Below, one piece after another: positions 1 through 11,446 of a DNA stretch of 64,000 nt. Both the position numbers and the translations under genes were made by a program. Within the stretch, counting starts at the first letter, position 1, and every line of letters starts with the position of its first letter. The notes under the pieces were generated by a model. It ran no database searches and was not told the origin of the DNA. It saw only the letters and a list, made by a program, of their open reading frames with translations. The stretch lies in the NCBI GenBank assembly GCA_039881045.1, contig JAYWVB010000032.1, positions 1 to 64,000 of the forward strand. The letters are read 5' to 3'. Origin of the DNA: Chaetomium olivaceum. Taxonomy: Eukaryota; Ascomycota; Sordariomycetes; Sordariales; Chaetomiaceae.

Positions 1-1718
1 ACAGGCTCGGCTGCATCAATGGGTAAACCGAGAAGTGTCCCCCTCTGATCAGAGAGAGGCGCATGCGCACATGCGCTGCAGGTTCTCACAGATGCGCGGG
101 CACATTGCGTTCCAAAAGTCGTGATTAAAGTGTCTGATTGCCTGCCTTTGACCAAAAGATTGAGCCGCCTCAGGGCCCCTTATATACAATAAGAACGCGA
201 CGCGGAAACGGGAAACAAACGCTCTCTACCCCTGAACAGGCCAGGAGGACCCAGTTCCACCTACACTGGGGCATGCCCCAGTTCACTATTTAGGCTTTAA
301 TAGCTATAGGTAGGCTACGATGTTAGCTGTTTGTGGTTTAGTAGGGGATCTAGATATCTTTTACATTATAATCAGAGGTTAACTACTGGTATTACGTGAT
401 GTAGTAGGGCATGCTTAGCGGTTGGTTGGTAGGACCTAGGAGGGACCTTAAGGGCGTAATACTGAAATGACAGGTACAAGCAATACACGAGCAGTAGTCA
501 CGCGTAAAATACGCAGTTCGACAATAGGGGTAAGGCACTAGCGGCATTAGACTTAACTCCCTCTCAGAACCTCGAGCTTAACCACCTTAACCTTCTTGAC
601 CTCCCGAGCCGGCCTATTCCTTCCCGATTCTCTCTTCCTTTTCCTCATTTACTACTTCCTGCAACTGCTCCTTCCCGACGTACCTCTGCTCCTTCAACGT
701 GTGTTCAACGAACTGGTGGAAGTTTAGAAGAGGGTAGGCTTCTAATATCCGAAGACTAAGTGCGGGCCCAATTACCGATTTAGACCACGGATCTGGATCG
801 CGAAGTCGGAGAGCCCTGTATGTGGTGACTGCTGCTGGTGCCGGATCGGATGCGCTGCTTCCACGCGTGGAAGGCGCCGAAAGGCAGTTCCGGCTCCTGT
901 CATTGGTCTCCAATTGCCCTCTAGCGCTTAATACCCGAGCTTTTATTTCACTTCTTTTCCCCCCGATAATGTAACCTCTAGAAACGTTTTGAACCCTAGC
1001 TACTAGGTGCAGGGTAAGCCGCTTAGGGTGTAGGTTAGGCTACCTGTTGAAAAGCCGGGTACAGAGTAGGTCTGTTGGGGGTGGCATGTGCACCGAGACC
1101 TTGAGGAAAACCAACCGTTTTGAAAACTTACCTAGATAACTACCTACCTAGGTGGGTAGCCACCAAGTTAACCGACCGACACAGTCAAGATACCAGTATA
1201 TAGCTACAGGCGATACAAATTTGATTAAAGCACTATAGATCCTCCCTGATGATTACAGTGCCTGTAATATGAACTCAGGGTTCATTAAGGAGGTGACGTT
1301 AATTACGTACTGCAGGGTCTTCGGTATGCACATCCCGCTTGATATTTAGTCCCCTGTGACGACCCCTGCACTGCACAGCCTGGATAATACAGTCAGAAGA
1401 AACGTAGGTTGGAGATACGTCAAAAGCCTGCCTCTTTATCAACAGCGCGGATGTCGTATTCAGGCCCCTACACGAAGAGCTGCAACAACTCGAGCGCATT
1501 CGATTTCACCCAAAGTACAGGTATGCTTCATAGTGTATTCACGTTCCCATTTCTAGCTTTTCCACCCCCAACGTGGTATGCGCCTGAGTGGGTCGACTAC
1601 ATGTATGGGGTGGTATCAAAGACCCGGGAGAAAACGAGATCTAGAGCGGATAATGTATCCAAAATACCGTCATCAACAGCGAACGGTATCAAGTTCTGTT
1701 TCGTTTGGCCAGATAAAC
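1..1718. other. Gene-free TA-rich left flank
   Basis: No gene can be supported here. The stretch at about 290-520 is rich in TA steps and short TAGG/CCTA words, and the open frames present (up to 108 codons) look random in composition. A 99-codon frame on the minus strand at 614-913 ends in a charged Lys/Glu-rich tail but has no recognisable domain. The region could be ordinary intergenic DNA or an old, mutated repeat. Confidence 0.5.
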
Positions 1719-3591
1719 TTAATACACATAGATGAAATCCTCGTTCAGTAAATCCGTCATGTCTTGTAGTGCATTATCCTCCTCGAGTGCTTTCTGTTGT
1801 CTGCCACCATCCCCGGCCTCAATCGTTTTGCTGTTCTCCATCTTCTTTTTGGCCATCATCGACTCATCCAGCACCGCACTTTTCCCTAGTTCTTCGCGAC
1901 GCTTGACGTGCCGACGATTGAGAAACATAAGATAGAATGGGATGAGTCTGAGGGCTTGTTAGTGTTTGAACAACTTTGCCACACGAGGATAGCATGATAG
2001 GTAACTTACGCTGAAACACCTCCAACGAGGGCAAACATGATTAGTGTCGCAATTAGCCCCGACCGGTAAAGCGGTGCCTGACTCTCATCGTAAAGCAAAG
2101 GTCCAATGACGTTCCCTGTGCACATGCCGATAAAGACTATGGCCGACGTGCACTTCTTCTTCGTGTCGCCGCCCGTGTTTTGGGCTTGCCATGCGTAAAT
2201 CAGAGGCGTGATGGCAGCCAAGCAAGACACCTGATGCTACAGTGTGAGCTCAGATCTAGAAGGGTATCAAGATTGGAAACCCATAAGTGAAGAGTGACTC
2301 ACCAAGTAATACCCAAAGAGCAAGACGCCTTTGTTGTGGTCGGATCGCGGGACGGTGAGCATGAGGACGGTCCCAACAATAGGCAGCACACTGACGGCCG
2401 CAATAGTTAGGCCCTTTCTCTGCCAGTGCGTTGCAGCCCAGGCAGACCCGATGATCATGAAGAACTGGATGGCGCCAAACGGGATGTTGAACAGAATGGC
2501 GTCAAAATTCGTGTAGCCAAAATCCCTGACGATCAAGCTGCCAAAGGTGCTGATGCCGCCGCTTGAAATCCTACAGCAAGTTAATACCATGCTGACACTT
2601 GGACTAGTGGAATTGGAAGGGCACGCACGAGATGGCCACAATGGCCACGAACCAGCACCAAGTCTTGAGATCCCACAACGTCTCCCAGACGTGGTCCCAC
2701 CGCCACTCGCGCGACGCAACCCCCATCTGATTCGCCCTCAGTCTCTCTACAGCAATCACCTTCTCCCGCTCCTTCAGATACTTGGCCTCCATGGGCGAGT
2801 CAGGCATCAGCACCAGCACCACGGCGGCATAACACACCGTGAGCAGGCCACAAAACAAGAAGATGATCTGATACTTGAACATAACACGGCTCTCGATGTG
2901 GCCCAGGCCGTACGTAAACAGACTCCCAACAATGGCGGTAATACCGTTCATAGCGTTCCAGTAACTCGTGCGGAGCGTCTGCTCACCACGACGCCACCAC
3001 ATCTGGGTCACAGCGACACAGCTCGGCGCAATCATGGCCTCGAACGAGCCGAGGAGGAAGCGCAGCCCCATCAACGAGGGGAAGGTCGTGCAGGTGGACA
3101 TGATGCACAACGACGCGCCCCATAAGAAGATGGCGCCGCTGATCACCTTGCCCGTGGGCAGCTTCACTAGAAGATAGGCCGCCAGCGGCTGCATGACGAG
3201 TTGTGCGAGGTAGAGGATGGAGCCGAGCCATGAGTATTGCTTGCCGACGAGGTTGGCGTCGCGCGAGATGCCGAAGATGGAGACGTAACTTTATTTGGTG
3301 CGTTAGGAGTTGGACGGGCCGGTTTGGAATTGGGGGTGTATACCTCAAAGAGCTCTTGTCGAGTTGCTGGAAGAAGTAGGCCCCGAGGAGAAGAGGCAGA
3401 ATGCGGTAGTCGATTCGACGAAGGACATCGCGTTCCTCTTCATAACTGAACAAGTTGTCGCCGCCGTGGGTCTCGAGAAATTCGGTTGCCTTGTCTCGTA
3501 ATTCATTTTTCGGGGCCGTGTTGGGGTCAGGGGCAGCAGTAATCTCGTCACCTCCTGCCACTGGGGCTTGTGTCTCCTTGCCACTCGCCAT
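1719..3591 (-). CDS. MFS transporter, DAL5/allantoate permease-like (anion:cation symporter family)
   Basis: A 541-residue plasma-membrane permease of the anion:cation symporter branch of the MFS, whose fungal members carry allantoate, nicotinate, pantothenate and similar organic anions. Five exons are read on the minus strand: 3591-3344, 3288-2629, 2570-2303, 2230-2010 and 1947-1719. All joins keep frame with GT-AG borders (donors include GTGAGT and GTAAGT). The N-terminus is hydrophilic (about 65 residues), followed by the typical RRIDYRILPLL and QQLDKSSLSY start of helix 1. The RFLLGSFEA motif and a WWRRGEQTLRTSYWNA stretch are hallmarks of this branch, as is GGISTFGSLIV at helix 7. The tail after helix 12 is about 70 residues and acidic. 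Substrate cannot be told from the sequence. Family assignment is firm; DAL5-like is by resemblance. Confidence 0.88.
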
Positions 3592-4472
3592 CTCAAAAGA
3601 TTGCTACGAAGCAACAAATGTAAGAAGAGATTCAACTCGCGATACCGATACCACGGACGTGGGTCCTGTCAAATAGCTATCGAAAGAAAGGAAAAGCTGC
3701 AACCTAGAACCCGGCAACTGCACCCGGAGCAACAGCATACTGATCGCTGCCCTTTAACCCGAGAGGAGGTCAATGCTTCTTGTTTGTTGCCGTGTTAGAA
3801 ACAGCCCGCCAGCCCGGTAACATGGCAGCATTGCAGTGACCCCAACGTTCATCTTGCCTTCCTTCAGGGTACCATCTCGGCCTTCCATTTGACTGCCGTC
3901 CCGCGGAGTGTCTGCCGGCAGGTTTCCCCCTTTATCCATGCCCCCCGAGACAAGTTATTGGAGGATTAATTCTGGCTAAATCCACAACCGTATTCTGAAG
4001 AAGACGTTGAGGTTCTCACGTGGTTCTCCTAACTGCACTAGGGGCGATCTGCCTCGTGGCCAAGAAGTTGGGGAACCCAATTTGCCCAACAACGGCATCT
4101 CGAATGCATCCCCGCAAAGAGCGCCACTTCCCCGCATGTTGGAGGTGAGAAGACTTTGGCTGGACCCTGCTGCGTTCAGCCTAAGATTCGGGAAATGGGG
4201 CATCTTCGGCCGAGACAGGGGTTGGTCCGAGACAACGCGTAGCACTCCACGATATCGGGGGAACGGCATCATACTTTGACCTGTGGGTGCATCTTCTATT
4301 AATCAGACCGGGTTTACTGTTCTTACATTATTACCTGTGCATACCTAATTTCCGGTCTTGGCTTCAACCACAACAGAGTGACACCACTCCCTCCCCCGAG
4401 GCTCCCTTTGTTGAGACGCATCCCATCGCCATCTGCTTCTCAAACCGGCAATCTAACTCGACAATCATCGCC
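3592..4472. other. Intergenic region between divergent permease and oxidoreductase genes
   Basis: This is the shared upstream region of two divergent genes. I see no further gene. Open frames of about 90 codons on both strands at 3976-4279 mirror each other and look like chance. Confidence 0.5.
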
Positions 4473-4856
4473 ATGGCCACCAAAAAGCGCTACGCCCTCG
4501 TGGGCACCGGCGGACGGTCGAGCTTCTTCTACACAGCCATCGCAACCGACTACAAAGCCACCTCCTGCATCGTCGCCTTCTGCGACACCAACCAAACGCG
4601 GATGGACTACGCCAACAGCAAACTAACCTCCCTCGGCCACGGCGCCGTGCCCACCTTCCTCGCCGCCGACTTCGACAAGATGATCTCCGCCACCAAGCCC
4701 GACGAGGTCATCGTCACGACCATCGACCGCACCCACCACACTACATCGTGCGCGCACTCGAGCTCGGCTGCAACGTGGTGACCGAGAAACCCATGACCAT
4801 CGACGCGCCGCGCTGCCTGGACATCTTCTCGGCCGTCGAACGCACCCAGCGCAACG

Positions 4857-4887
<31 letters not shown>

Positions 4888-5761
4888 GCACAACACCAAG
4901 GTCTTTGAGCTGCTGCGGGCGGGCGCGATTGGGCAGGTCACGTCGGTGCATTTTGAGTGGATGCTCAACACGTCGCATGGCGCGGATTACTTCCGGCGCT
5001 GGCATCGGGATAAGCGAATAGTGGGGGGTTGTTGGTGCACAAATCGACGCATCACTTTGATCTGGTCAATTTCTGGTTGCAGACAAGGCCGCTGTCGGTA
5101 TATGCGCAGGGGGACCTGAAGTTTTATGGGAAGGAGAATGCGGAGAAGAGGGGAGTGAAGGGGTTTTATAACCGCGCTCGTGGGAGTGAAGTTGCCAAGG
5201 AGGATCCGTTTGCATTGCCTGGACACAATACCTACACTGAAGGCGCTGTATTTGGATGCGGAGCACGAGGATGGGTATTATCGCGACCAGAGTGTGTTTG
5301 GGGACGGGATCAGCATCGAAGATACAATGAACCTATTGGTGAGGTATCGGAACGGGGCGGTCATGACGTACTCGCTGACGGCGTATGCGCCATGGGAGGG
5401 GTTCAGGGTGACTTTCAACGGGACTGGTGGCAGACTAGAGATGGAGGTTGTTGAAAACAGCTATGTCAACTCGGGTGGTGACCAGTCGTTGGAGGGGTCG
5501 ATCGAAAAGAGGACGATATTGTTGCGGCCGTTGTTTGAGCCGCCGAGGGAGATCGAGATCGAGACAAGCAAGGGGGCACATGGTGGCGGCGACAGCGTGT
5601 TGCTGCAGGATTTGTTTGGAGAGCCGGTCACAGACGAGTACATGCGGGCCGCGAGCCACATTGACGGGGCGGCCTCGATTCTGACCGGCATTGCGGCGAA
5701 CAAGTCGATTGCGACGGGTCAGGTTGTGCTGGTCGATGATATTCTCAAGGTCCCCGAATAA
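4473..5761 (+). CDS. Gfo/Idh/MocA-family NAD(P)-dependent oxidoreductase, frame broken three times
   Basis: The product would be a soluble oxidoreductase of about 430 residues acting on sugars or sugar-like alcohols. The Rossmann start YALVGTGGRSSFF lies at residues 7-19, EKPMTID marks the conserved EKP motif at the end of the nucleotide-binding fold, and HHFDLVNFW and GDGISIEDTM are typical of the C-terminal fold. The coding signal passes through three frames: a one-base loss near 4736-4741 (THH to YIVRALEL), another near 5012-5019 (HRDKR to SGGLLVHKS), and a two-base loss or one-base gain near 5214-5221 (DPFAL to LDTIPTLKALYLDAE). No stop codon arises by substitution. ATG 4473 is chosen because the Rossmann strand follows it closely. 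It could be a young pseudogene, but the same kind of loss recurs in other genes here, so sequence error is more likely. Confidence 0.8.
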
Positions 5762-5938
5762 AAGTGGGTAGGGTAGGGGGAGGAACTAGTCCAGAAAGTA
5801 GACGTTGATATACCCTTTCAATTCTAATATCTCATCACTATTCTATCCGTTAACCCACCCGTAGCCTGCCCATGTATCCTAAAAAAACACATGGTTTTGC
5901 TCGACGCCATCTCCCACCACTACCCACATCACAACCCC

Positions 5939-6703
5939 TTACTCAACCTTCTTCCTTTTGCTCCCATCCGTACCATGCAGCCAGTCCATCCACCCATATG
6001 CCCCATAATGCACACTGAACTTCTCATGATGCGCATCATGAGCCTTCGCAATGCCCATCAAAAAGTCATACCCACTATGCACCGTTGCCGTCTCAACCAG
6101 CATAGCCGCCAGGAACACCCACATGGTCAGAATGTGAGTGCCTAGCAACAGCGGCGGCAGCGCAATGGGTAGGGTATTTGCGACTAGCTGCTCGATGGGG
6201 TGCGCGTACTGGGCCGTCAGCGCCACGGGGGCCGTGAACTCGTGGTGCACCTTGTGGATGACCTTGTACAGCCGGCGCGTGTGCAGCAGCCGGTGCGCGT
6301 AGTAGAACATGACCTCGCGCATCACCCAGCATATGAACAGGTCACGCGCGAGCTCGGCGCCCGAGGGGAGGGTTGCCGTGATGCGGAAGCGGGAGGGCTC
6401 GTCCCGGGCGATCGAGAGGGCTACCAGCAGGAGGGCGAGTATGATGGATTGGAGCTGGTTGCGTAAGACGACCAGGAAGCAGTGCTTGATCTCAGCCGTG
6501 GTAGGTTGCTTAGGCGCCGGTTGGATCTTGTGCCGCGCGGAGAAGGAAGGGAGCGTGTAGTCAAGCGCTGTGTAGGCGAGGGCCGGGATCCAGAAGAAGA
6601 CAATCTGGACGGCGAGTGTGCCCCAGAACTCAAGTTGACGGGGGCTGTAAGTGCGGACCGTCAGAGCCCACAGGGCGGAGAAGCTGTGCTCCAACAGTAT
6701 CAT
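5939..6703 (-). CDS. Sterol desaturase/fatty acid hydroxylase superfamily protein
   Basis: An intronless 254-residue membrane di-iron enzyme. Three histidine boxes are visible: HRLLH (about 137-141), HKVHH (150-154) and HDAHH (222-226). These match the HX3H, HX2HH, HX2HH set that binds the two irons in C4-sterol methyl oxidases, C-5 desaturases and fatty-acid hydroxylases. Hydrophobic stretches before the first box and between the second and third would place it in the ER membrane. The ATG at 6703 is the first in frame; the open frame extends upstream without another ATG. The C-terminus is basic (KRKKVE), resembling an ER retention tail. The length is near the short end for ERG25-like enzymes. 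The substrate is unknown, and the protein is not clearly ERG25 or ERG3. Confidence 0.85.
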   Translation of the reverse strand: MILLEHSFSALWALTVRTYSPRQLEFWGTLAVQIVFFWIPALAYTALDYTLPSFSARHKIQPAPKQPTTAEIKHCFLVVLRNQLQSIILALLLVALSIARDEPSRFRITATLPSGAELARDLFICWVMREVMFYYAHRLLHTRRLYKVIHKVHHEFTAPVALTAQYAHPIEQLVANTLPIALPPLLLGTHILTMWVFLAAMLVETATVHSGYDFLMGIAKAHDAHHEKFSVHYGAYGWMDWLHGTDGSKRKKVE

Positions 6704-7823
6704 GGTCGTTGATTCCAGGGGATAAGTAAAAGTCAAGGCTAAGTCGAACGCGGTAGAACGGAGCTAGATCCTGTGAAGTAGAGGATGTTGCGCCGCCGGC
6801 TTTGAGTGTGTCTCAACAAGATAATTGATAACTCTCGCGTCCCAACAAGAGTTCAAATACATGTGTTATTTTGTACACAGTCGTGGTCGGTTCATGTGCC
6901 TCGTGGCGTTCACGTTGGATCGGAATCGCTCCGGTCCCGAAGATCTTTGTGCATGCCTCGGCATTGAATCAACCCCGCGAAATTCTCAAGAGACCCCAGA
7001 TTGATCGCCTGCTCTAGCCGTGTTAGGTTAGGGGTAAAACGCTGCCAGGCTTTTTATTGGACAGCGCTTCATTTGGACAGGGAGGATTCGGTTAGAAGCC
7101 GTGTGTTTAACAGGGACACCGTGGATGTAATCGGGTCTGCCGCCATCTCACATGCTTCACGACCGATCTCAGGGATTATCGGATGGAAAGGGGAAGTGTT
7201 TACGTCTTACCTTCGCAATGCAAACTGCAACAAGCTCAGTTTACTCCTGCATGTACTACCGTATCCCAGAAGCAGCGAAACACGAAGGGTGGAAGCACGA
7301 GGCGTGGCAATGATGGAAATCAGTGATTTAAATCGACTTCAACCGAACAGAATTGTATATTTCTGGTTTAGGTCTATCTCGTCGAGCTTCGACGGAATCC
7401 GGTTTAATGTTGTATATGATGTGACCGGGAAGAGATATCAGCATTTAACGATGTTGATGTTGAAATGATTATTACCAACGTGATAATGTGATTAATGTCT
7501 GATACGCACCACGATGCTCTCGCTCTTCCCGGGCTCCATGCTACAAATTATGCTGTCGGATAACCTACAGAAGTTACACCTAAGTTTTGCTTTGGAAACA
7601 TTGGAAGTCACCATCATGGGCATTACTGTTGCTGGAGTTGAGTTGAATCACGAGCCGGAAAGCGCTATCCATGGCTGTGCCTACCGGCGTCTCTGCCCTC
7701 CGCAGTGGCTCCCGCCATGGTAACACCCACGGCATCCTCCCCGTGAAGCGCGTGTTGACTACCTTACTAGTCTGAGCAATAAGATCTCTATACTATCATA
7801 CATCTTTCCGCCACAGACTGTCC
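6704..7823. other. Intergenic region, no gene seen
   Basis: About 1.1 kb between the desaturase-like gene and the next plus-strand gene. A 155-codon open frame at 7001-7468 has no recognisable motif and random composition. Nothing else is supported. Confidence 0.5.
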
Positions 7824-8470
7824 ATGCACAACCAGGCATCAAACATGGCTCCCAGACACGGACCCAACACGCCTCGCACGCGCGACCCAAGCGGCCGGCA
7901 TCAAGACCGACCCCATCTCTCTTCCGATGAGGAGGAGTACGAGCTGGCATTAGACACGGTCCCATACGAAACCCTCCCCAGCGACCCCCCACCGTCCTAT
8001 TACTCGCACAAAGACAGCACCAGCCAACTGAACCTCGACGCACCTATTCCCCCACCATTCTCCACCGCAAACATCGCCATCGCCCGTCCCGCAGACGCCG
8101 CGCATGTCCCAACACTGGAATCACCGCCGCCCAGCCCCCACCCTACCCCCCACCAATGCGATCCCCCCTCCGACCCACCCAAGCACGCGCGAATAACACC
8201 AACAATAACGTGAGCATCCTCAAGTGGCCGTGGACGGGCGACATCGTCTGCGCGACGGTCCTGCTGCTGGTGGCGGTGTTCCTCGGGCTGGCGGGCCTGT
8301 TCGCGTGCACGGTGGCAGTGCTGAGCCTCGCGCACCCGCGGCGCGTGACGTACGAGAACGCGGGGGCGTTCTTTGCGCTGGCGGGGTATGCGGTGCTGGT
8401 GGAGGTTGGAGTGTTATGCTTTGCTGGGGGGGTGTACTGGTATTGTTGGAAGAAGAGGCGGTGTTTCTGA
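7824..8470 (+). CDS. Unrecognised small membrane protein with proline-rich cytosolic half (frame broken once)
   Basis: I do not recognise the family. The first frame (ATG 7824) encodes a hydrophilic region with an acidic patch (SSDEEEYELALD), a DPPPSYYS sequence resembling a PPxY-type motif, and many prolines. The second frame continues from about 8150 and carries two strong hydrophobic helices (GDIVCATVLLLVAVFLGL and FFALAGYAVLVEVGVL) and a basic end (WKKRRCF). Joining the frames needs one extra base. The C-runs at about 8128-8175 are the likely place, and the total then becomes an exact multiple of three (215 codons). No plausible intron links the frames. A two-helix membrane protein with a cytosolic PPxY-like tail would fit a trafficking adaptor, but that is only a guess. 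Confidence 0.5.
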
Positions 8471-8479
8471 TGGTGAAAG

Positions 8480-8560
8480 GGTTATTGGGGGGCTGTTGGG
8501 GGGCTGTTGGGGGGCTGCTGGGGGCCTGTTTGGGGGTGTTCAGGGGGGGGCGGGGATGGT
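8480..8560 (+). repeat. G-run minisatellite downstream of the small membrane protein gene
   Basis: About three imperfect tandem units of GGGGGGCTGTT, then further G-runs including one of eight Gs. On the plus (coding) strand this could form a G-quadruplex. It starts about 10 bases after the TGA of the upstream gene, in its likely 3' UTR. Confidence 0.7.
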
Positions 8561-8968
8561 GGGAGCGCTTGAAGGATTGAGGGTCTGCTGGTATACGGCT
8601 TTGAGCCCAGGGAGGTTGAGGATGGGCAGCGGGAAGGTATTCTAGGACATTCGAGCGCATAGAGCTATGCATGTATAACTTATTCCTTGCCGTTAGCGAA
8701 TATGAGGAGCCTGGAGCCTAACTCAAGCGTGTAAGTTCATGACTGCCTTAGTTCATAAGTGACATTCCCCTACGATGATACCGCGCTTGAGGACAACATC
8801 ATACATGGGCTCATGCTAACGGACGTTCTTACCGATGCCACAATCTGCCATATCACTCGTCGAATCTTAAGACTTCCTTCATCACGGGGTATTCGAACAT
8901 AATAATGTCCGGGCCTCCTGCCAAACGTTTGATTCGTTGTCGGAGCACATTTCCGACCCTCACATAGG

Positions 8969-8976
8969 TATAAATA
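8969..8976 (+). promoter_or_regulatory. TATA box for the gene at 9114
   Basis: TATAAATA lies about 140 bases before the ATG at 9114, in a stretch otherwise without TATA-like words. It supports the start of the downstream gene. Confidence 0.5.
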
Positions 8977-9113
8977 AAAGCTCGGCCACCCGCCTCTGTC
9001 CCCTCTTTATCCTGACAACTTACTCTCATCCACCGCGTAACCCCATCACTCTGCCCATCGCCGCTTCGACACTTAACGAAAGAAAGGAAAAGAAAACCGG
9101 CCCCAACCGCGCC

Positions 9114-9492
9114 ATGGCCCAACCCAGTGCGTCGCTGGTGGCAGAAACCCCCGAGGCGCAACAAGAGACGGACATCGCCGAGTCCTCGACTAACACCAGG
9201 ACGACCGGCGCCGGTGCCCCCCGGCCGCGTGATCCGGTTGCGACGGGGTCTGTGACGAATACGTCGGCGCCGGCCTGGACGACGACGAGGTCAGCCTGGT
9301 GACCCAGGCCCACGGGCTAGCCAACGGTAAGCCTTTGTCAGTCCCATATTTTGTGCCGAGTATGCAGCAGACACGCTGACCTGACCCCTAGCCCTCGGTG
9401 TTGCCGTGACCTGCCTCGCTCTGCGCCGTCGTGCTCTCCCGCCCCGCCGGATGCAGGCATTCCTCGGCCTGTGGTATTGTCGGTGGTCATGA
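9114..9492 (+). CDS. Small unrecognised protein (about 104 residues), one intron, frame broken once
   Basis: Not a family I recognise. ATG 9114 has a good context (CGCGCCATGG). The first 45 or so residues are polar and low in complexity (Thr, Ala, Glu). A coding-like segment, CDEYVGAGLDDDEVSLVTQ, then runs in the neighbouring frame up to a clean intron, 9327-9391 (GTAAGC to CCCTAG), and exon 2 ends at TGA 9490-9492. Adding one G to the GGGG at 9245-9248 joins the two frames and gives exactly 105 codons including the stop. Without it, the first frame stops just before the intron. The TATA box at 8969 supports transcription. It has no signal peptide and only a short hydrophobic segment in exon 2 (LGVAVTCLAL). 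Confidence 0.4.
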
Positions 9493-10381
9493 GTCCTTTG
9501 GAATGGAGTGGGTGCGGATTGGGCAAGCGATGCTATATTTTATACCATGTGGCGATGCTTTTGAGTGCTGGAATGGTAATACCTAGGTAGCATGAGGGCC
9601 CGCCATGCAGAACCATGCCGCTACCTATTGATTTGCCATGTGATTCGATCTAGATGTTGGTTATACTAAAGCAGCGTAATGCCGCACGACAATGCTTCTG
9701 CTTTGTTGTGAAAGCACCGCATGCCCCCAACCTCGTGTGACTCGATCGGTCCAATCTTCGACACAACACATGGTGCCATGCCTTTGAGCCCTGGCTTTTA
9801 GTATGGTTTGTGGAACAATGAAGGACTACCTTAGTATAATATGACTGCTCACGGGGTAGGTGGGACTCGACATGCAGATGAGTTCCTACAAAGGTCGGGG
9901 GGTCATCCTTTCAAGATTATCCGTGGAAAGGTATGTTACCTTCCTTTTTGAAGACAATGATTTAAACAATAGATGATGGTATTTATGTGAAATACTTGCG
10001 CAGCATGGGTACCCTCAGTCTTTCTTATAGCGAGTCACTTGATTACGTTGCACATCCAATCCCCACGGGGTTAACTGAGCAAAACGCTCCTTCGTCTGAA
10101 CATGTGAACCAACCAGTGGCTAACACCGGCATATTACAAGATATTAGGCGAGAGGAAACAGTAGGTTTAGAAAGCAAGACGGGTCCCAGACAATCGGTAC
10201 TTAAGAGCGAGTAACCCACCCTAAACCGGAATCCAAACTATATTTACTCCCCAGCTCTCCTCACCCAGCGCAAGATCGTCTAGCATAATATCTTCAAGGC
10301 AAGACTATCCCGATACAAACCTCGACGCAGTTGATTCCTCCGCTTGACGGGGAAGCTAACCGAAGACTTTGAAGTCATCCC
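9493..10381. other. Intergenic region
   Basis: No gene is seen. It contains one TACCTAGGTAG word at 9580-9590, part of a dispersed motif found in several gaps of the window. A 75-codon frame at 9987-10214 has no recognisable content. Confidence 0.5.
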
Positions 10382-11446
10382 ATGCCTCCCCCAAGGACAC
10401 CAGAGCGCAGAAGAGGCGCCGAGGACATGATCCTGAAACGATATGAAGAACAAGGGCTGTACGACAGGTCACTCTTAGAAGCGGCATCAAAAGCCTACGA
10501 TGCGCTACACGAATCCGAAGACGCGTCAAGGTGGTTTCTGACCTGGAATGGGGAGTATGACGAACAACGCCTGGAACGGCCAGCGGGTTATTCCACGGTG
10601 ATCTTCTCAACCATTCAGCACCTTCTGTGGAGAAACGCCCACTATTTTGGAGACCTGGAGAGCCAGGCTTTGATTCGGAAGGAATACATTCCTATGCAAC
10701 TACCTCCTATCCTCAATGTGGACGTTATGGAGGCCGCTCAAAAGTTCGACAGTGATAGTAAAGATTGGCTGGACAACCGATACCACGCCGACTTATGGGA
10801 CTCCCTGTACGGTTGCAATATCCCCACTGTCACACAACTATCGTTGGTTTTGGCTTAGGCGGGTTCTTCTTCGACGGGAAGGAGGCAGGCAATAAGAGGA
10901 GCATGATGCAGCACAGGCTCGTCAAGTCTCTCCGCGATATTCTCCGAAACCGCCAAGAAACGAGAGGTATTCAAGTTCTTGTTCAGGACCCAATCTATGG
11001 CAGATTGGAGAAAGAAATTCTTAACACGATTGGAATCCGGGCCGTCGACCACCCTTTCCAAGGCTTCCTCGAGGTGGATAACCGGACAGCAGTTGTCTCC
11101 ATCGCACCCCAAATCCCAGTGAAACAGATCATCACAGATATCAGCAAGCCAGCCTTAATTATATGGGACGCAATTTCGCCGATGTTTGAAGACACGACCG
11201 GGCCTGAAAACGAGAGATGGAGGCTGCATGGGAAGAGTTCGTAAGTTTAGACACCCTGTTTGCTCCCCAAGGACCACCGAACGGCATTTGAGTTCTGACG
11301 TGCTTTACGCTACTAGGGGCGATTATAGTTCTTCGAGAGTGGAAGAAATTCTCAGGGCAGAGTACGATTCTTATCAATTGCATGGCGATTGGACTGCTGT
11401 CCTAGGCAGTCACTTGCGGCTGGAGATCCTCGTCCGGAAGTACTAG
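10382..11446 (+). CDS. SRR1-like domain protein (frame broken once)
   Basis: A soluble protein of about 329 residues with an SRR1-like domain, a fold named after Arabidopsis SRR1 and found in many fungal proteins of unknown role. The N-terminal 110 residues form an amphipathic region often seen before the domain in fungi. The domain starts TIVGFGLGGFFF, followed by a helix with QHRLVKSL, then QVLVQDPIYGRLEKEIL and LNTIGIRAV, matching the GLG, DP and LGI signatures of the family. The frame changes at about 10831-10838 (CACACAACTA), where one base is missing. One intron, 11241-11316 (GTAAGT to CTACTAG), restores the C-terminal exon, which ends LEILVRKY before TAG at 11444-11446. With the missing base the total is 330 codons exactly. 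Confidence 0.72.
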
